Shown here: positions 1 through 9,286 of the stretch, in pieces | Position numbering within the stretch: position 1 is the first letter of the stretch | Layout: every line of letters begins with the position of its first letter | Assembly: GCF_943912555.1 (NCBI RefSeq) | Contig: NZ_CALTUR010000072.1 | Coordinates: 1-9,449, forward strand | Length of the DNA: 9,449 nt | Direction of reading: 5' to 3' | Source of the DNA: an uncultured Streptococcus sp. | GTDB taxonomy: Bacteria > Bacillota > Bacilli > Lactobacillales > Streptococcaceae | The notes under the pieces: model-generated | Databases searched by the model: none | What the model saw: the letters and a program-made list of their open reading frames with translations, nothing else | Told to the model about the DNA's origin: nothing | Made by a program: the position numbers and the translations under genes

Positions 1-1
1 T

Positions 2-55
2 GGTAGCCATAAATGGGCCATCCAATCTTGGAAAAAACAGCATAAGATTGACTAA
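2..55 (+). CDS. Possible 3' end of an upstream plus-strand gene (partial)
   Basis: Frame 2 is open from the left edge to a TAA at 53-55 and would encode a C-terminal tail ending in WKKQHKID. A basic, Trp- and Lys-rich tail is plausible for a real protein end. The next plus-strand gene's promoter begins about 25 bases later, which is a natural spacing. Against this, only 17 codons are visible, frame 3 is also open here and runs to about position 84, and no family can be recognised. An inverted repeat (CAATCTT at 23-29, AAGATTG at 44-50) lies inside it. This is a guess from frame openness only. Confidence 0.3.
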   Translation, partial: GSHKWAIQSWKKQHKID

Positions 56-78
56 ATCAAGCCACTTTATTCAAAAAG

Positions 79-87
79 TGCTATAAT
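79..87 (+). promoter_or_regulatory. Extended -10 promoter for the DUF1827 gene
   Basis: TGCTATAAT is a perfect extended -10 (TGn plus consensus TATAAT at 82-87). No good -35 hexamer lies 16-18 bp upstream. This fits extended -10 promoters, which are common in pneumococcus and can work without one. Transcription should start near position 94, giving a leader of about 20 nt that contains the ribosome site. The 6-bp inverted repeat CACTTT (63-68) / AAAGTG (75-80) fills the -35 region and touches the TG element. Confidence 0.75.
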
Positions 88-101
88 AGAATTAGAAAAT
101 C

Positions 102-108
102 GGAGGAA
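102..108 (+). promoter_or_regulatory. Strong Shine-Dalgarno site of the DUF1827 gene
   Basis: GGAGGAA ends 5 nt before the ATG at 114-116. It is a near-perfect anti-16S match and fixes the start codon. Confidence 0.85.
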
Positions 109-113
109 ATATT

Positions 114-413
114 ATGAAGCTTATCAATACGACAAACTCACACTCGCAACTTGTAAAAAGCCAGCTAGAAAGTACCGATGCAACCCTTGTTGAAGTTTAC
201 TCGGCAGGAAATACAGATGTTATTTTTACCCAAGCTCCGCTTCACTATGAAATCCTCATCTCAAACAAACACCGTGCTATTCGAGAAACTGAAATCGAAG
301 CCATTCAAGAATTTTTCTTAAAACGTAAAATTGATAATGAATCCATTGATGAGGCCAATATCAAAACACTCTACTCAGAAAAATTAATTGAAATTTCGAT
401 TCCAACCAAATAA
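114..413 (+). CDS. DUF1827 family small protein, function unknown
   Basis: This 99-aa soluble protein begins MKLINTTNSHSQLV and matches my recollection of the DUF1827 family of small proteins in streptococci and relatives. No function is established for the family as far as I know. The sequence has no signal peptide, no membrane segment, no cysteines and no recognisable catalytic motif. It alternates predicted strands (TLVEVYSAG, DVIFTQ, YEILISN, LIEISIP) with a charged helix around residues 58-80, suggesting a compact alpha/beta fold. It is the only plus-strand gene fully inside the window and faces ezrA tail to tail. It is monocistronic: its own extended -10 promoter, a strong Shine-Dalgarno site, and hairpins 5-170 nt after its stop. 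The family call is from memory of the sequence pattern. That it is a real gene is well supported by its signals. Confidence 0.8.
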   Translation: MKLINTTNSHSQLVKSQLESTDATLVEVYSAGNTDVIFTQAPLHYEILISNKHRAIRETEIEAIQEFFLKRKIDNESIDEANIKTLYSEKLIEISIPTK

Positions 414-417
414 AATT

Positions 418-497
418 TTGGAGAGATTAGAAAGCTATTGAACCTTATAAGCCAAACATAGGTTCTGATTTACTTTTTAAATCGTCTCCAATTTTTT
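418..497 (+). terminator. Long nested hairpin with U-tract after the DUF1827 gene
   Basis: The outer stem pairs TTGGAGA (418-424) with TCTCCAA (485-491). It extends inward with GATT (425-428) against AATC (480-483), leaving G484 bulged, and is followed by TTTTTT (492-497). Inside sits a second hairpin, GAACC (440-444) with GGTTC (461-465). The arrangement works as an intrinsic terminator for the plus-strand gene but has an unusually long interior (about 50 nt). It begins 5 nt after the stop codon. Confidence 0.55.
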
Positions 498-531
498 ATC
501 TTGAGATTTTATCATAGAAGATTTTATAGAC

Positions 532-580
532 AATAAAAAAGATTTGGTTCTGCTTCTCACAAAACCAAATCTTTTTTATT
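532..580. terminator. Bidirectional intrinsic terminator between ezrA and DUF1827 gene
   Basis: The arms at 532-549 and 563-580 form a perfect 18-bp stem around a 13-nt loop. The core is GATTTGGTT with an A6 tract on one side and a T6 tract on the other. On the minus strand it starts 3 nt after the ezrA stop codon (584-586). The symmetrical A/T tracts give a U-run in both directions, so it should end ezrA transcripts and back up the terminator of the convergent gene. Confidence 0.9.
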
Positions 581-583
581 ATG

Positions 584-2311
584 TTAGAAACGAATTGTCT
601 CACGTGTCTTTTCATATGAAGTAACGAAACGGTTGGTTACACCAGGTTCTGCGACTTCCAAAGCTTGCGAAATCTTATCAAATGAAGCATGGTAATCAAA
701 TTCTTTTTCAAAGATTTCTAATGAGTCATTAAAGGCTTCCTGAATTCGTTCATCAAATGAGCGGTAACGATTCGAATACTGTAGTAGTTGTTCAGTCAAA
801 GTTGCATATTTAACAATATTATAAGTTTCATCTTCAAGTACTTCCATATCATTTGTTGTAATCTCAAGTATACGGTTTACAACTTCGATATTGACCTGAG
901 CTTCTTCTAGTTCAACCATTAACTCTTCTGTATGGTTACTTGCTGTAAAGAACAACTGTAAGAAATTCTGAGGAATACCTGGAAGATTGCGTTTCTCCAT
1001 ATATCTCTTAATTGTATGAAGACGATTAACATAAATATTTGCCTTTTGGCGAGCATTGATATCATCTTTTTCAATCTGAGCAAGACGTTGACTAAGTTCG
1101 ACTTGTTCATCCTCAATTTCTTTCAAAGTCGCTTGTAAGTTTTCCAAACGTTCTTCAAGCAATGAATATGGCTCAGAGTGTTCCTCTTGTTCTGAAGTTA
1201 ATTCTAATACAGATTCTTCCAAAGAGTCTAATTCAGTTTGCAATCTATGAACATGACTAACATCTGTTTCAGAAAATAGATAACTCTTACTTAATCGTTT
1301 AATATCTTCGACTAAAACAGCGTTACTATCTTTCATGTGTTGCAGATAAGTAGGAAGTGTTGCTACTAAACCTTCTACCACTTTCTGTGCAGCAATTTCT
1401 CTTGTAAAGATATCATAAAGTGCATTAATCTCTTCTTGGATTTGAGTATTTTCGTACTCGGCATTATCCAATTCTAGTTGCGCAATATTCTCATGATTTT
1501 TCTTAAGAGCTTCATAAAGCAATTGGAAACGCGCTTCAATATCCGTTTCAGCAAAATGATAGTTAGCATCTAAAAGCTTACGGTAACCATCTTCTAAATC
1601 TTCTAGTTGATCTGGTAGCTCTTTAGATAATGTTGTTACAACTGCTGGTATACGATCAACAATATGTGTCAAAGCCAAGATATGATTTTCAGCATTATCC
1701 AAAATCACAGCTGCTTCTACTGGATCTCCAGACGAATTTAAAGTTACAAACTGAGAAAACTCTGATTGGATATTTTCCAATTGTTTTTCGATTTCAGACA
1801 AACCTTTACCATATTCTTCAGAATGATCAGCAACTCGGTGTTGCAACTCTTCAAACAAGTCCAAGGTATGAAGAACACGTCCACTATTTTTAGACTCTTG
1901 TTTCTCCAAATCTGCCAAGGCATTGCGAATTGATGCAATATCTTCTTCAATCAAGGTAATTTGGCTCTCGATTTGATCAATTTGATGACTAGCTTTGAAA
2001 AAACGGAATGAGTTGTTATAACCTTCTGCCTCGAAAAGATTATTTTCGATATCTGCAAAAGAGTTAAGAGATAGGTCAACCCATTTTTGGTTCCATTCAC
2101 GGAAAGTCACTTGACTTTGTCCAATCAAGTGCATGTTTTTTACAGCTTCAACTTCATCATTAACTGGAAGATTATACAGCTCTTCTTTTTTCTCTTCTAA
2201 AATTGCTAATTTACTTTCATTGCGCTTCCTTACATAGATTGCGATAGCATAGGCAATGACCAATAAAACTGCAACTGCAATTATTAAATAAATTACTAGT
2301 CTAGCAGACAT
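584..2311 (-). CDS. ezrA: Septation ring formation regulator EzrA
   Basis: EzrA is a membrane-anchored division protein that binds FtsZ, restrains Z-ring assembly away from midcell and links FtsZ to peptidoglycan synthesis. The product is 575 aa, the length I recall for pneumococcus. One N-terminal membrane helix (about residues 4-26) is followed by RKR and then a long acidic, coiled-coil-rich cytoplasmic region matching the spectrin-like repeats of the family. The conserved QNR-type patch is seen as QYSNRYRS at 511-518, needed for midcell localisation in Bacillus subtilis. The reading frame is open 9 codons further upstream, but that ATG (2336-2338) lies upstream of the Shine-Dalgarno site, and AAAGGAG sits 6 nt before the MSARL start, so the shorter form is chosen. 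The gene lies 80 bp after gyrB, with its own promoter in the gap and a strong terminator at its end. Only the N-terminus and a few spacer regions look divergent from remembered pneumococcal EzrA. Confidence 0.97.
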   Translation of the reverse strand: MSARLVIYLIIAVAVLLVIAYAIAIYVRKRNESKLAILEEKKEELYNLPVNDEVEAVKNMHLIGQSQVTFREWNQKWVDLSLNSFADIENNLFEAEGYNNSFRFFKASHQIDQIESQITLIEEDIASIRNALADLEKQESKNSGRVLHTLDLFEELQHRVADHSEEYGKGLSEIEKQLENIQSEFSQFVTLNSSGDPVEAAVILDNAENHILALTHIVDRIPAVVTTLSKELPDQLEDLEDGYRKLLDANYHFAETDIEARFQLLYEALKKNHENIAQLELDNAEYENTQIQEEINALYDIFTREIAAQKVVEGLVATLPTYLQHMKDSNAVLVEDIKRLSKSYLFSETDVSHVHRLQTELDSLEESVLELTSEQEEHSEPYSLLEERLENLQATLKEIEDEQVELSQRLAQIEKDDINARQKANIYVNRLHTIKRYMEKRNLPGIPQNFLQLFFTASNHTEELMVELEEAQVNIEVVNRILEITTNDMEVLEDETYNIVKYATLTEQLLQYSNRYRSFDERIQEAFNDSLEIFEKEFDYHASFDKISQALEVAEPGVTNRFVTSYEKTRETIRF

Positions 2312-2317
2312 ATTAAA

Positions 2318-2324
2318 CTCCTTT
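2318..2324 (-). promoter_or_regulatory. Shine-Dalgarno site that decides the ezrA start
   Basis: Read on the minus strand this is AAAGGAG, 6 nt before the ATG at 2311-2309. It lies within the 9-codon upstream extension of the frame, which therefore should not be translated. Confidence 0.85.
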
Positions 2325-2346
2325 TTTACTTGAAACAATCGTAATG

Positions 2347-2355
2347 ATTATATCA
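2347..2355 (-). promoter_or_regulatory. Extended -10 promoter for ezrA in the gyrB-ezrA gap
   Basis: The minus strand reads TGATATAAT, a perfect extended -10. A hexamer 17 bp upstream (TTCCCT at 2375-2370) matches TTGACA at only three positions. The predicted start near 2340 gives a leader of about 29 nt carrying the ezrA ribosome site. No terminator is visible after gyrB (GGGA/TCCC can pair, but there is no U-tract), so ezrA is probably served by both read-through from gyrB and this promoter. Confidence 0.65.
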
Positions 2356-2391
2356 TATTTTTTAGACCAAGGGAACTACTTCTCCCGTTTT

Positions 2392-4916
<2,525 letters not shown>

Positions 4917-4923
4917 AGCTTTC

Positions 4924-4932
4924 ATTATACCA
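4924..4932 (-). promoter_or_regulatory. Extended -10 promoter of the HAD-gyrB unit, 7 nt from the start codon
   Basis: The minus strand reads TGGTATAAT (TATAAT at 4929-4924). There is no credible -35 hexamer. Only GAAAGCT separates the box from the ATG at 4916, so a typical start 7 nt downstream of the -10 would place the first mRNA base on the A of the start codon. This promoter probably drives gyrB as well. Confidence 0.75.
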
Positions 4933-4975
4933 TTTTTTCCTTAAAAAAGCGATGATTTCCTAGATTTTTCCAAGT

Positions 4976-5003
4976 AAAAAAACGAGAGTTTTACTCCCGT
5001 TTT
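4976..5003 (-). terminator. Intrinsic terminator after the DJ-1/PfpI gene
   Basis: On the minus strand ACGGGAG (5000-4994) pairs with CTCTCGT (4988-4982) across a TAAAA loop, including one G-U pair, and is followed by a T7 tract (4982-4976). A/T pairs extend the stem into the stop codon region of the upstream gene. It separates the dinG-rodA-DJ-1 unit from the HAD-gyrB-ezrA unit. Confidence 0.88.
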
Positions 5004-5556
5004 ACTGATTTTTACCAAAGACATCTCGATAGAGCATTCCTGCTCGTAAAGTCTCTGCGTCTCCTCCAAGTTGCTCCACCAGCTCATAGGCAAAGGCAAG
5101 GGCTGTTGAAGGACCTCGACTAGTTGTTAATTGACCATCTACCACCACTGTTTCCTTGACGTAGTGAGCATCAAGGATTTGCTCTTGAACGCCGTCATAA
5201 CAAGTGTATTCCTTGTTTTTCAATAGCCCTGCTTGATTGAGCGCAATTGGCGCCGCACAAATGGCTGCTAATTTTTTTCCGTCTTGTTCGAAGCTTTGCA
5301 ATTCTTGAATTAGGGCCTGATTATCGCGCAAATGTGCAGAACCAGGCATTCCGCCAGGAAGAACAATCATGTCATAGTCTGATAAATCACCATCAAAAAC
5401 ACGATCTGCACTTACTTGGATTGCATGCGAACCTGTTACTTGCTCCTCAAATCCTACCATATCACAAGTGATATTTGCTCGACGCAAGACATCTACAACT
5501 GTCAAAGCTTCAATTTCTTCAAAGCCCTGAGCTAACATTACTGCTACTTTAACCAT
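5002..5556 (-). CDS. DJ-1/PfpI (ThiJ-like) family protein
   Basis: This 184-aa cytoplasmic protein belongs to the DJ-1 branch of the class I glutamine amidotransferase-like superfamily. Members act as glyoxalase III, deglycase or redox-responsive chaperone; older annotations as thiazole monophosphate biosynthesis are not supported. Visible features are the N-terminal VAVMLAQGFEEIEALTVVDVLRRA, with Glu16 at the DJ-1 Glu18 position; the LPGGMPGSAHLR loop at 66-77; and the nucleophile elbow AAICAAP with Cys100 (DJ-1 Cys106). TSRGPSTALAF near 148-159 is the conserved C-terminal motif. By eye, the position of DJ-1 His126 is a Tyr here (TCYDG, residues 118-122), so catalysis may differ from human DJ-1. 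The length is normal. The gene starts 10 nt after rodA and is translationally coupled to it, and its stop codon runs into a terminator. Role near rodA unknown; stress protection is an inference. Confidence 0.92.
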   Translation of the reverse strand: MVKVAVMLAQGFEEIEALTVVDVLRRANITCDMVGFEEQVTGSHAIQVSADRVFDGDLSDYDMIVLPGGMPGSAHLRDNQALIQELQSFEQDGKKLAAICAAPIALNQAGLLKNKEYTCYDGVQEQILDAHYVKETVVVDGQLTTSRGPSTALAFAYELVEQLGGDAETLRAGMLYRDVFGKNQ

Positions 5557-5562
5557 GATTTT

Positions 5563-5568
5563 CTCCTT
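5563..5568 (-). promoter_or_regulatory. Shine-Dalgarno site overlapping the rodA stop codon
   Basis: The minus strand reads TAAGGAG: the rodA TAA (5569-5567) shares two bases with AAGGAG, which lies 6 nt before the DJ-1 gene ATG. Ribosomes finishing rodA therefore stop on the initiation site of the next gene, a layout expected for translational coupling. Confidence 0.8.
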
Positions 5569-6790
5569 ATTTGATTCGTTTTAATACAACCTTTTTCCGT
5601 TTGAATGGGACTTTTCCGCTCTTTTCTTCAGCTAGATTAGTCTGGTAACTCATCGATAAAAGCAAACCAACACCAATCAGATTACTAATAATCGCCGACC
5701 CACCTTGAGAAATGAAAGGCAATGGAATCCCAGTCAAGGGAAGCAAGCCAGTCACAGCACCGACATTCTCAAAGATGTGGAAGAGCAACATCATAATCAA
5801 ACCTGTGGAAATATAGGTGTAGAACTGGTTATTTGATTTAAGAGTAATCTTCAACATACGGTAAATCAGCATGAGATAAAGGGCGATAACAAGGACAGAG
5901 CCAATAAATCCAAAATCTTCTGCAATGACCGTGAAAATCATATCCGACTCTCGAACTGGAATAAGCAGATTAGAAGCATTAAAACCTTGACCAAATAAGC
6001 CACCGCTCCCAATAGCAATTTGTCCTTGAGCCTGCTGGTAAGTGGTTGTTTGGGCAAAGTCGAATGGATTGAGCCAAGCCAAAATACGATTGATTTGGTA
6101 GGTCGGCATTCCCAGTTGATGAAGAAAAGCACGACCGTCCTTACTGATAAAAATGGCTAGAAAACCAGCAATTCCTGTTACAGCAGTCACAAATACTGGG
6201 ATAATAATTTTCCAAGAAACTCCTGATAGCAAGACGATTCCTGAGAAAATGGCTACAAAAACCAAAGCCGTCCCTAAGTCACTTTGAAGTGCTAAAAGAA
6301 CTAGGACTGGAATGGTAAAGAGAATCATCCAAAAAATTAACAAAAAGTCCAGCGGAACCGTGCGTCTCCATTCCTTATGTTTTTTTGTAAACTGGACAAT
6401 GACACGGGCCAACATGAGGATATAGGATATCTTCATAAATTCTGATGGCTGGAACAAAGTAATACCATTTATCGATACCCAGTTTTTGGCACCTGTGGAT
6501 GCCACTAAGCTTGGATTATAAAAAACAATCGGCAAGACCATAAGTCCCAAGCCTAAAATATATAGAAAAGGAGTCACCTTCCAAAGAAATTCTGTATTAA
6601 AGAGCATGACCACAAAACCAATCACAAGTCCCAAGGCAATCCAGGCGACCTGTTGTCCTAAAATGGGCAGAATATTATTTGGATAATCATGACTAACGGC
6701 TATATAAATAGCCACCACGCCGATAACCAGTAGAAAAAATACTGGCAATAGTAAACTATAATCGACTCTAGAGTCGAGAGAACGTTTCAT
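5567..6790 (-). CDS. rodA: Peptidoglycan glycosyltransferase RodA (SEDS family)
   Basis: RodA is an integral membrane SEDS protein that polymerises glycan strands from lipid II together with a class B penicillin-binding protein; in ovococci it serves peripheral (elongation) growth. The 407-aa sequence has about ten hydrophobic segments, starting at residues 13-33 and ending near 365-382. Typical SEDS blocks are visible: GAKNWVSINGITLFQPSEFMK at 100-120, QSDLGTALVF at 169-178, GQGFNAS at 267-273 and the PLPFISQGGSA block at 356-366. Asp283 in RESDMIF matches the catalytic Asp of RodA/FtsW. The tail after residue 385 is basic. RodA is preferred over FtsW because of the gene context and length recalled for pneumococcal RodA; SEDS paralogues are similar, so this is the main alternative. 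It starts 37 nt after dinG with a modest AAGG site 9 nt before the ATG. Possible -35/-10 pieces (TTGATA, TATAAG) in that gap have a poor 19-nt spacing. Confidence 0.95.
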   Translation of the reverse strand: MKRSLDSRVDYSLLLPVFFLLVIGVVAIYIAVSHDYPNNILPILGQQVAWIALGLVIGFVVMLFNTEFLWKVTPFLYILGLGLMVLPIVFYNPSLVASTGAKNWVSINGITLFQPSEFMKISYILMLARVIVQFTKKHKEWRRTVPLDFLLIFWMILFTIPVLVLLALQSDLGTALVFVAIFSGIVLLSGVSWKIIIPVFVTAVTGIAGFLAIFISKDGRAFLHQLGMPTYQINRILAWLNPFDFAQTTTYQQAQGQIAIGSGGLFGQGFNASNLLIPVRESDMIFTVIAEDFGFIGSVLVIALYLMLIYRMLKITLKSNNQFYTYISTGLIMMLLFHIFENVGAVTGLLPLTGIPLPFISQGGSAIISNLIGVGLLLSMSYQTNLAEEKSGKVPFKRKKVVLKRIK

Positions 6791-6827
6791 ATATACTAAC
6801 CTTATACTTTCATATAATACTTATTTA

Positions 6828-9278
6828 TCAAAGTTCATTTAAAAATGTATCAACAACCTCATCAATTTCGGATCGAGAAAGAGTTTTAACAGTCACTTCT
6901 TTTGCTAGAGAATTCACAATTTGTTTGCCGTATCGTTTTCCAACAATTCTCCTATCCAAAATAAGAGTTAAGGAACGTTGATGTTCGCGTCTCATACTTC
7001 TTCCCAAAGCCTGCTTTAAACGAATAATGGCCATTGGCAACTGATAATCATAAAAGGCATTTTTCCCTTCTTGATTCAGTTCTTGATTAATCTTTTTCGT
7101 CAAGGGCTCTTGAGGATTTTGGAAAGGAAGTCTTGGTACAACTTGAATCACAAAAGGATGGCTTGAAAAATCAACTCCCTCCCAGAAACTTGCTGCACCA
7201 AGCAGGATCTGCTGTTCACCTTTTTCAAAGCGTTTCTTGAGCTGATGAACATCACCATTTTTATACTGGGCCAAGTGGCTAACTGGAAGTAAATCCGATA
7301 CTGCCAGAAGCATGTCTTTAGCAGTAAAGAGAACTAAAATCGGTTGCTGGAAAGCTTGAAGATCCATCAGCAAATTAGCTACCTCTTTGGTGTAGATTTC
7401 TAAGGAGGTTTCTGTTACCAAGGGGAAATCTTTGACCAAGACCACTTCTTGATCCTGTTTTTTACCAGCCTCAATCTTGACAAATTTAGCTTCAGGATAA
7501 CCCAACAGGTCTGCCAAAGAAACTCTCTGACTAATCTCAAGAGTGGCCGACACTCCCAAGACCTGACATGAATCAGGCACTAAAGAAGACAGAAGAATAC
7601 GGCCTGATTTTGTAGAAGAAATCTGAATTTTCTTTTGACTCGTTTCAGTTGCTTCAAGCCAGTAATCACCTTCAACTGTAAAATAACGAACCAACTCCTC
7701 AAAGCCTTCTACCTCTAATTCTGAAAAATACTGGTGGAGATTGGCCAGAGAATCTAAGATATTTTTCCTAGATTTTCCAGACTGAAATTGTTCTATCAAG
7801 TAGAGACACTCAAAGCGAATACTTTCTAGTATTCGTTGCTGGACCTTATTTTGCTCGTCCAGTAAAGCCTTATCAAGCAAAACGATAATAGACTGGATAT
7901 CGTAGGTCTCTTGAAGTAGATTTTCTAGAGCCAACAAAATCTTTTGAACTTCATCAATAATCAACAAACGGTCACTGACAAATTCAGGATTATCTTCCAG
8001 TCTGGTTACAAGATAAGCATGATTGGTCACTAAAAGCTTGCAGGTTTGTGCCCTTTCTTGACTACGTTTCCAGAAATCTTCCGTCACAAATAAGCTTTGA
8101 GATGATAAATTCCCATCATGACGAAGGTCTGTTAGAAAATGTTGGTAACGGTAGAGTTGCCCAATTTCATCTAAATCTCCTGTCTCAGTCTCTGTCAGCC
8201 AGACCAAGACTTGCATTTTAAAGCGTCTAAATAAGCGATTTTCATCATTTTCCTGTAAGGAACGATAAAAGGCATCCAACTTCAAATAATTTTGTGGCCC
8301 CTTTAAAGAATGAATATCTGTATGGAATACTTCCTTGAGATGTTTACCTTCTTTTTCCATGATTTGATTTTGAAGAATCTTTGTCGGAACACTAAGAACA
8401 ATTTGACGCTCTTTGGTTTGAGATAAAGCGGGTAAGAGATAGCCATAGGTTTTCCCAATCCCTGTCGGCGCTTGAATTAATGAGACAGGCTCATCTTTCA
8501 ATAGCAAGCCAACCTCTTTAGCAAAACTTTCTTGTTCCTCCCTCACTTCAAGGTTCAATAGAGAAATGTTTTTAGAAAAATCTTGAGATAGTTTTCGTAG
8601 CTCTAGGGGAGCAGCCGTTTTCTTGAAATATAGCCCTTGAACTTGGACCAAGTCTGGAGAACTCAGGATAGATTGACTGCGATAAATTTCTTCAATAACT
8701 AGGTAAGACTCATATAAGAGAGCATCAGCCATTTCCAGCAAGCGTTCCAAAAGACCTTTCGGAAGCTGGGCCATCTTTTCTCGTAGAAAAAGTAGCAATT
8801 CCGCTGTAGCTTGGGCATCGGAAAGGGCTGTGTGAGCGTGCTTAAGAGGAATTCCTAATTCTCGACACAAAATCGGCAAACTATATTTTTCCAGTTCTGG
8901 GAAAAAGACCTGGGCTAATTCGACCGTATCCACACGAGGATTTCTTAGCTCATAGCCTTCAAAAAATAAATTTTCCGCCAAGAGATTGGCATCAAACTGA
9001 ACATTATGGGCTACAAAAATCCCATCCTTCACCAAGTCAAAAATTTTTCTAGCAACTTGCGAAAAATCAGGTGCTTGCGCCAGACGTTGGTCTGTTAATC
9101 CTGTCAGTTCTTTGATATGAGCATCCAAGGATTCATGTGGATTGACATCCGTCGTATAGTGATCGACGATTTTTCCATCATCAATCACAACAATTCCCAC
9201 TTGGATAATTTTAGCCTTACTACCTGTGCTAGTTGCCTCTAAATCAACCACAACATAGCGATTACCAATCGTTTTCAT
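6828..9278 (-). CDS. dinG: DinG-type protein: DnaQ-like 3'-5' exonuclease fused to superfamily 2 helicase
   Basis: This 816-aa protein has two parts. Residues 1-165 form a DEDDh exonuclease: VVDLEATS (Asp12, Glu14), HNVQFDANLL (Asp96) and HAHTALSDAQAT (His149, Asp154), so all catalytic residues are present. Residues about 240-816 form an XPD/DinG helicase module: Walker A APTGIGKT (270-277), motif Ia SVPTK, motif II DEVQ (442-445) where DEAH is usual, motif III VSATLE, motif V AASFWEGVDF and motif VI QALGRSMRRE. The four cysteines that hold the iron-sulfur cluster in E. coli DinG are absent; only Cys413 lies between motifs I and II. This two-part form is typical of Firmicutes; the Staphylococcus aureus homologue was characterised as an ATP-regulated nuclease and not a helicase. 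A DNA or RNA repair/processing role is inferred. The ATG at 9278 is the only good start and lacks a Shine-Dalgarno site. It opens the unit with rodA. Confidence 0.95.
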   Translation of the reverse strand: MKTIGNRYVVVDLEATSTGSKAKIIQVGIVVIDDGKIVDHYTTDVNPHESLDAHIKELTGLTDQRLAQAPDFSQVARKIFDLVKDGIFVAHNVQFDANLLAENLFFEGYELRNPRVDTVELAQVFFPELEKYSLPILCRELGIPLKHAHTALSDAQATAELLLFLREKMAQLPKGLLERLLEMADALLYESYLVIEEIYRSQSILSSPDLVQVQGLYFKKTAAPLELRKLSQDFSKNISLLNLEVREEQESFAKEVGLLLKDEPVSLIQAPTGIGKTYGYLLPALSQTKERQIVLSVPTKILQNQIMEKEGKHLKEVFHTDIHSLKGPQNYLKLDAFYRSLQENDENRLFRRFKMQVLVWLTETETGDLDEIGQLYRYQHFLTDLRHDGNLSSQSLFVTEDFWKRSQERAQTCKLLVTNHAYLVTRLEDNPEFVSDRLLIIDEVQKILLALENLLQETYDIQSIIVLLDKALLDEQNKVQQRILESIRFECLYLIEQFQSGKSRKNILDSLANLHQYFSELEVEGFEELVRYFTVEGDYWLEATETSQKKIQISSTKSGRILLSSLVPDSCQVLGVSATLEISQRVSLADLLGYPEAKFVKIEAGKKQDQEVVLVKDFPLVTETSLEIYTKEVANLLMDLQAFQQPILVLFTAKDMLLAVSDLLPVSHLAQYKNGDVHQLKKRFEKGEQQILLGAASFWEGVDFSSHPFVIQVVPRLPFQNPQEPLTKKINQELNQEGKNAFYDYQLPMAIIRLKQALGRSMRREHQRSLTLILDRRIVGKRYGKQIVNSLAKEVTVKTLSRSEIDEVVDTFLNEL

Positions 9279-9286
9279 TATAAAAA

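Noticed and set aside
23..50. Inverted repeat CAATCTT/AAGATTG at the left edge as a terminator
   Set aside because: Seven A/T-rich pairs with a 14-nt loop and no T-tract; weak as a terminator and it falls inside a possible coding tail.
1630..1893. Plus-strand 87-codon frame antisense to ezrA
   Set aside because: It is a shadow of the coiled-coil coding region, with no start signals and a Gln/Leu-rich product reflecting reverse-complemented codons.
2312..2338. Nine-codon N-terminal extension of EzrA (MFQVKKEFN)
   Set aside because: It contains the Shine-Dalgarno site of the downstream start and is absent from EzrA as I recall it; the membrane anchor begins right after MSAR.
2370..2391. Possible gyrB terminator (GGGA/TCCC hairpin)
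   Set aside because: Only four pairs with an eight-base loop and no T-tract, so it should not stop transcription before ezrA.
6801..6831. Possible separate rodA promoter (TTGATA ... TATAAG)
   Set aside because: The 19-bp spacing is too long, there is no extended -10, and the hexamer overlaps the dinG stop. Cotranscription with dinG is simpler.
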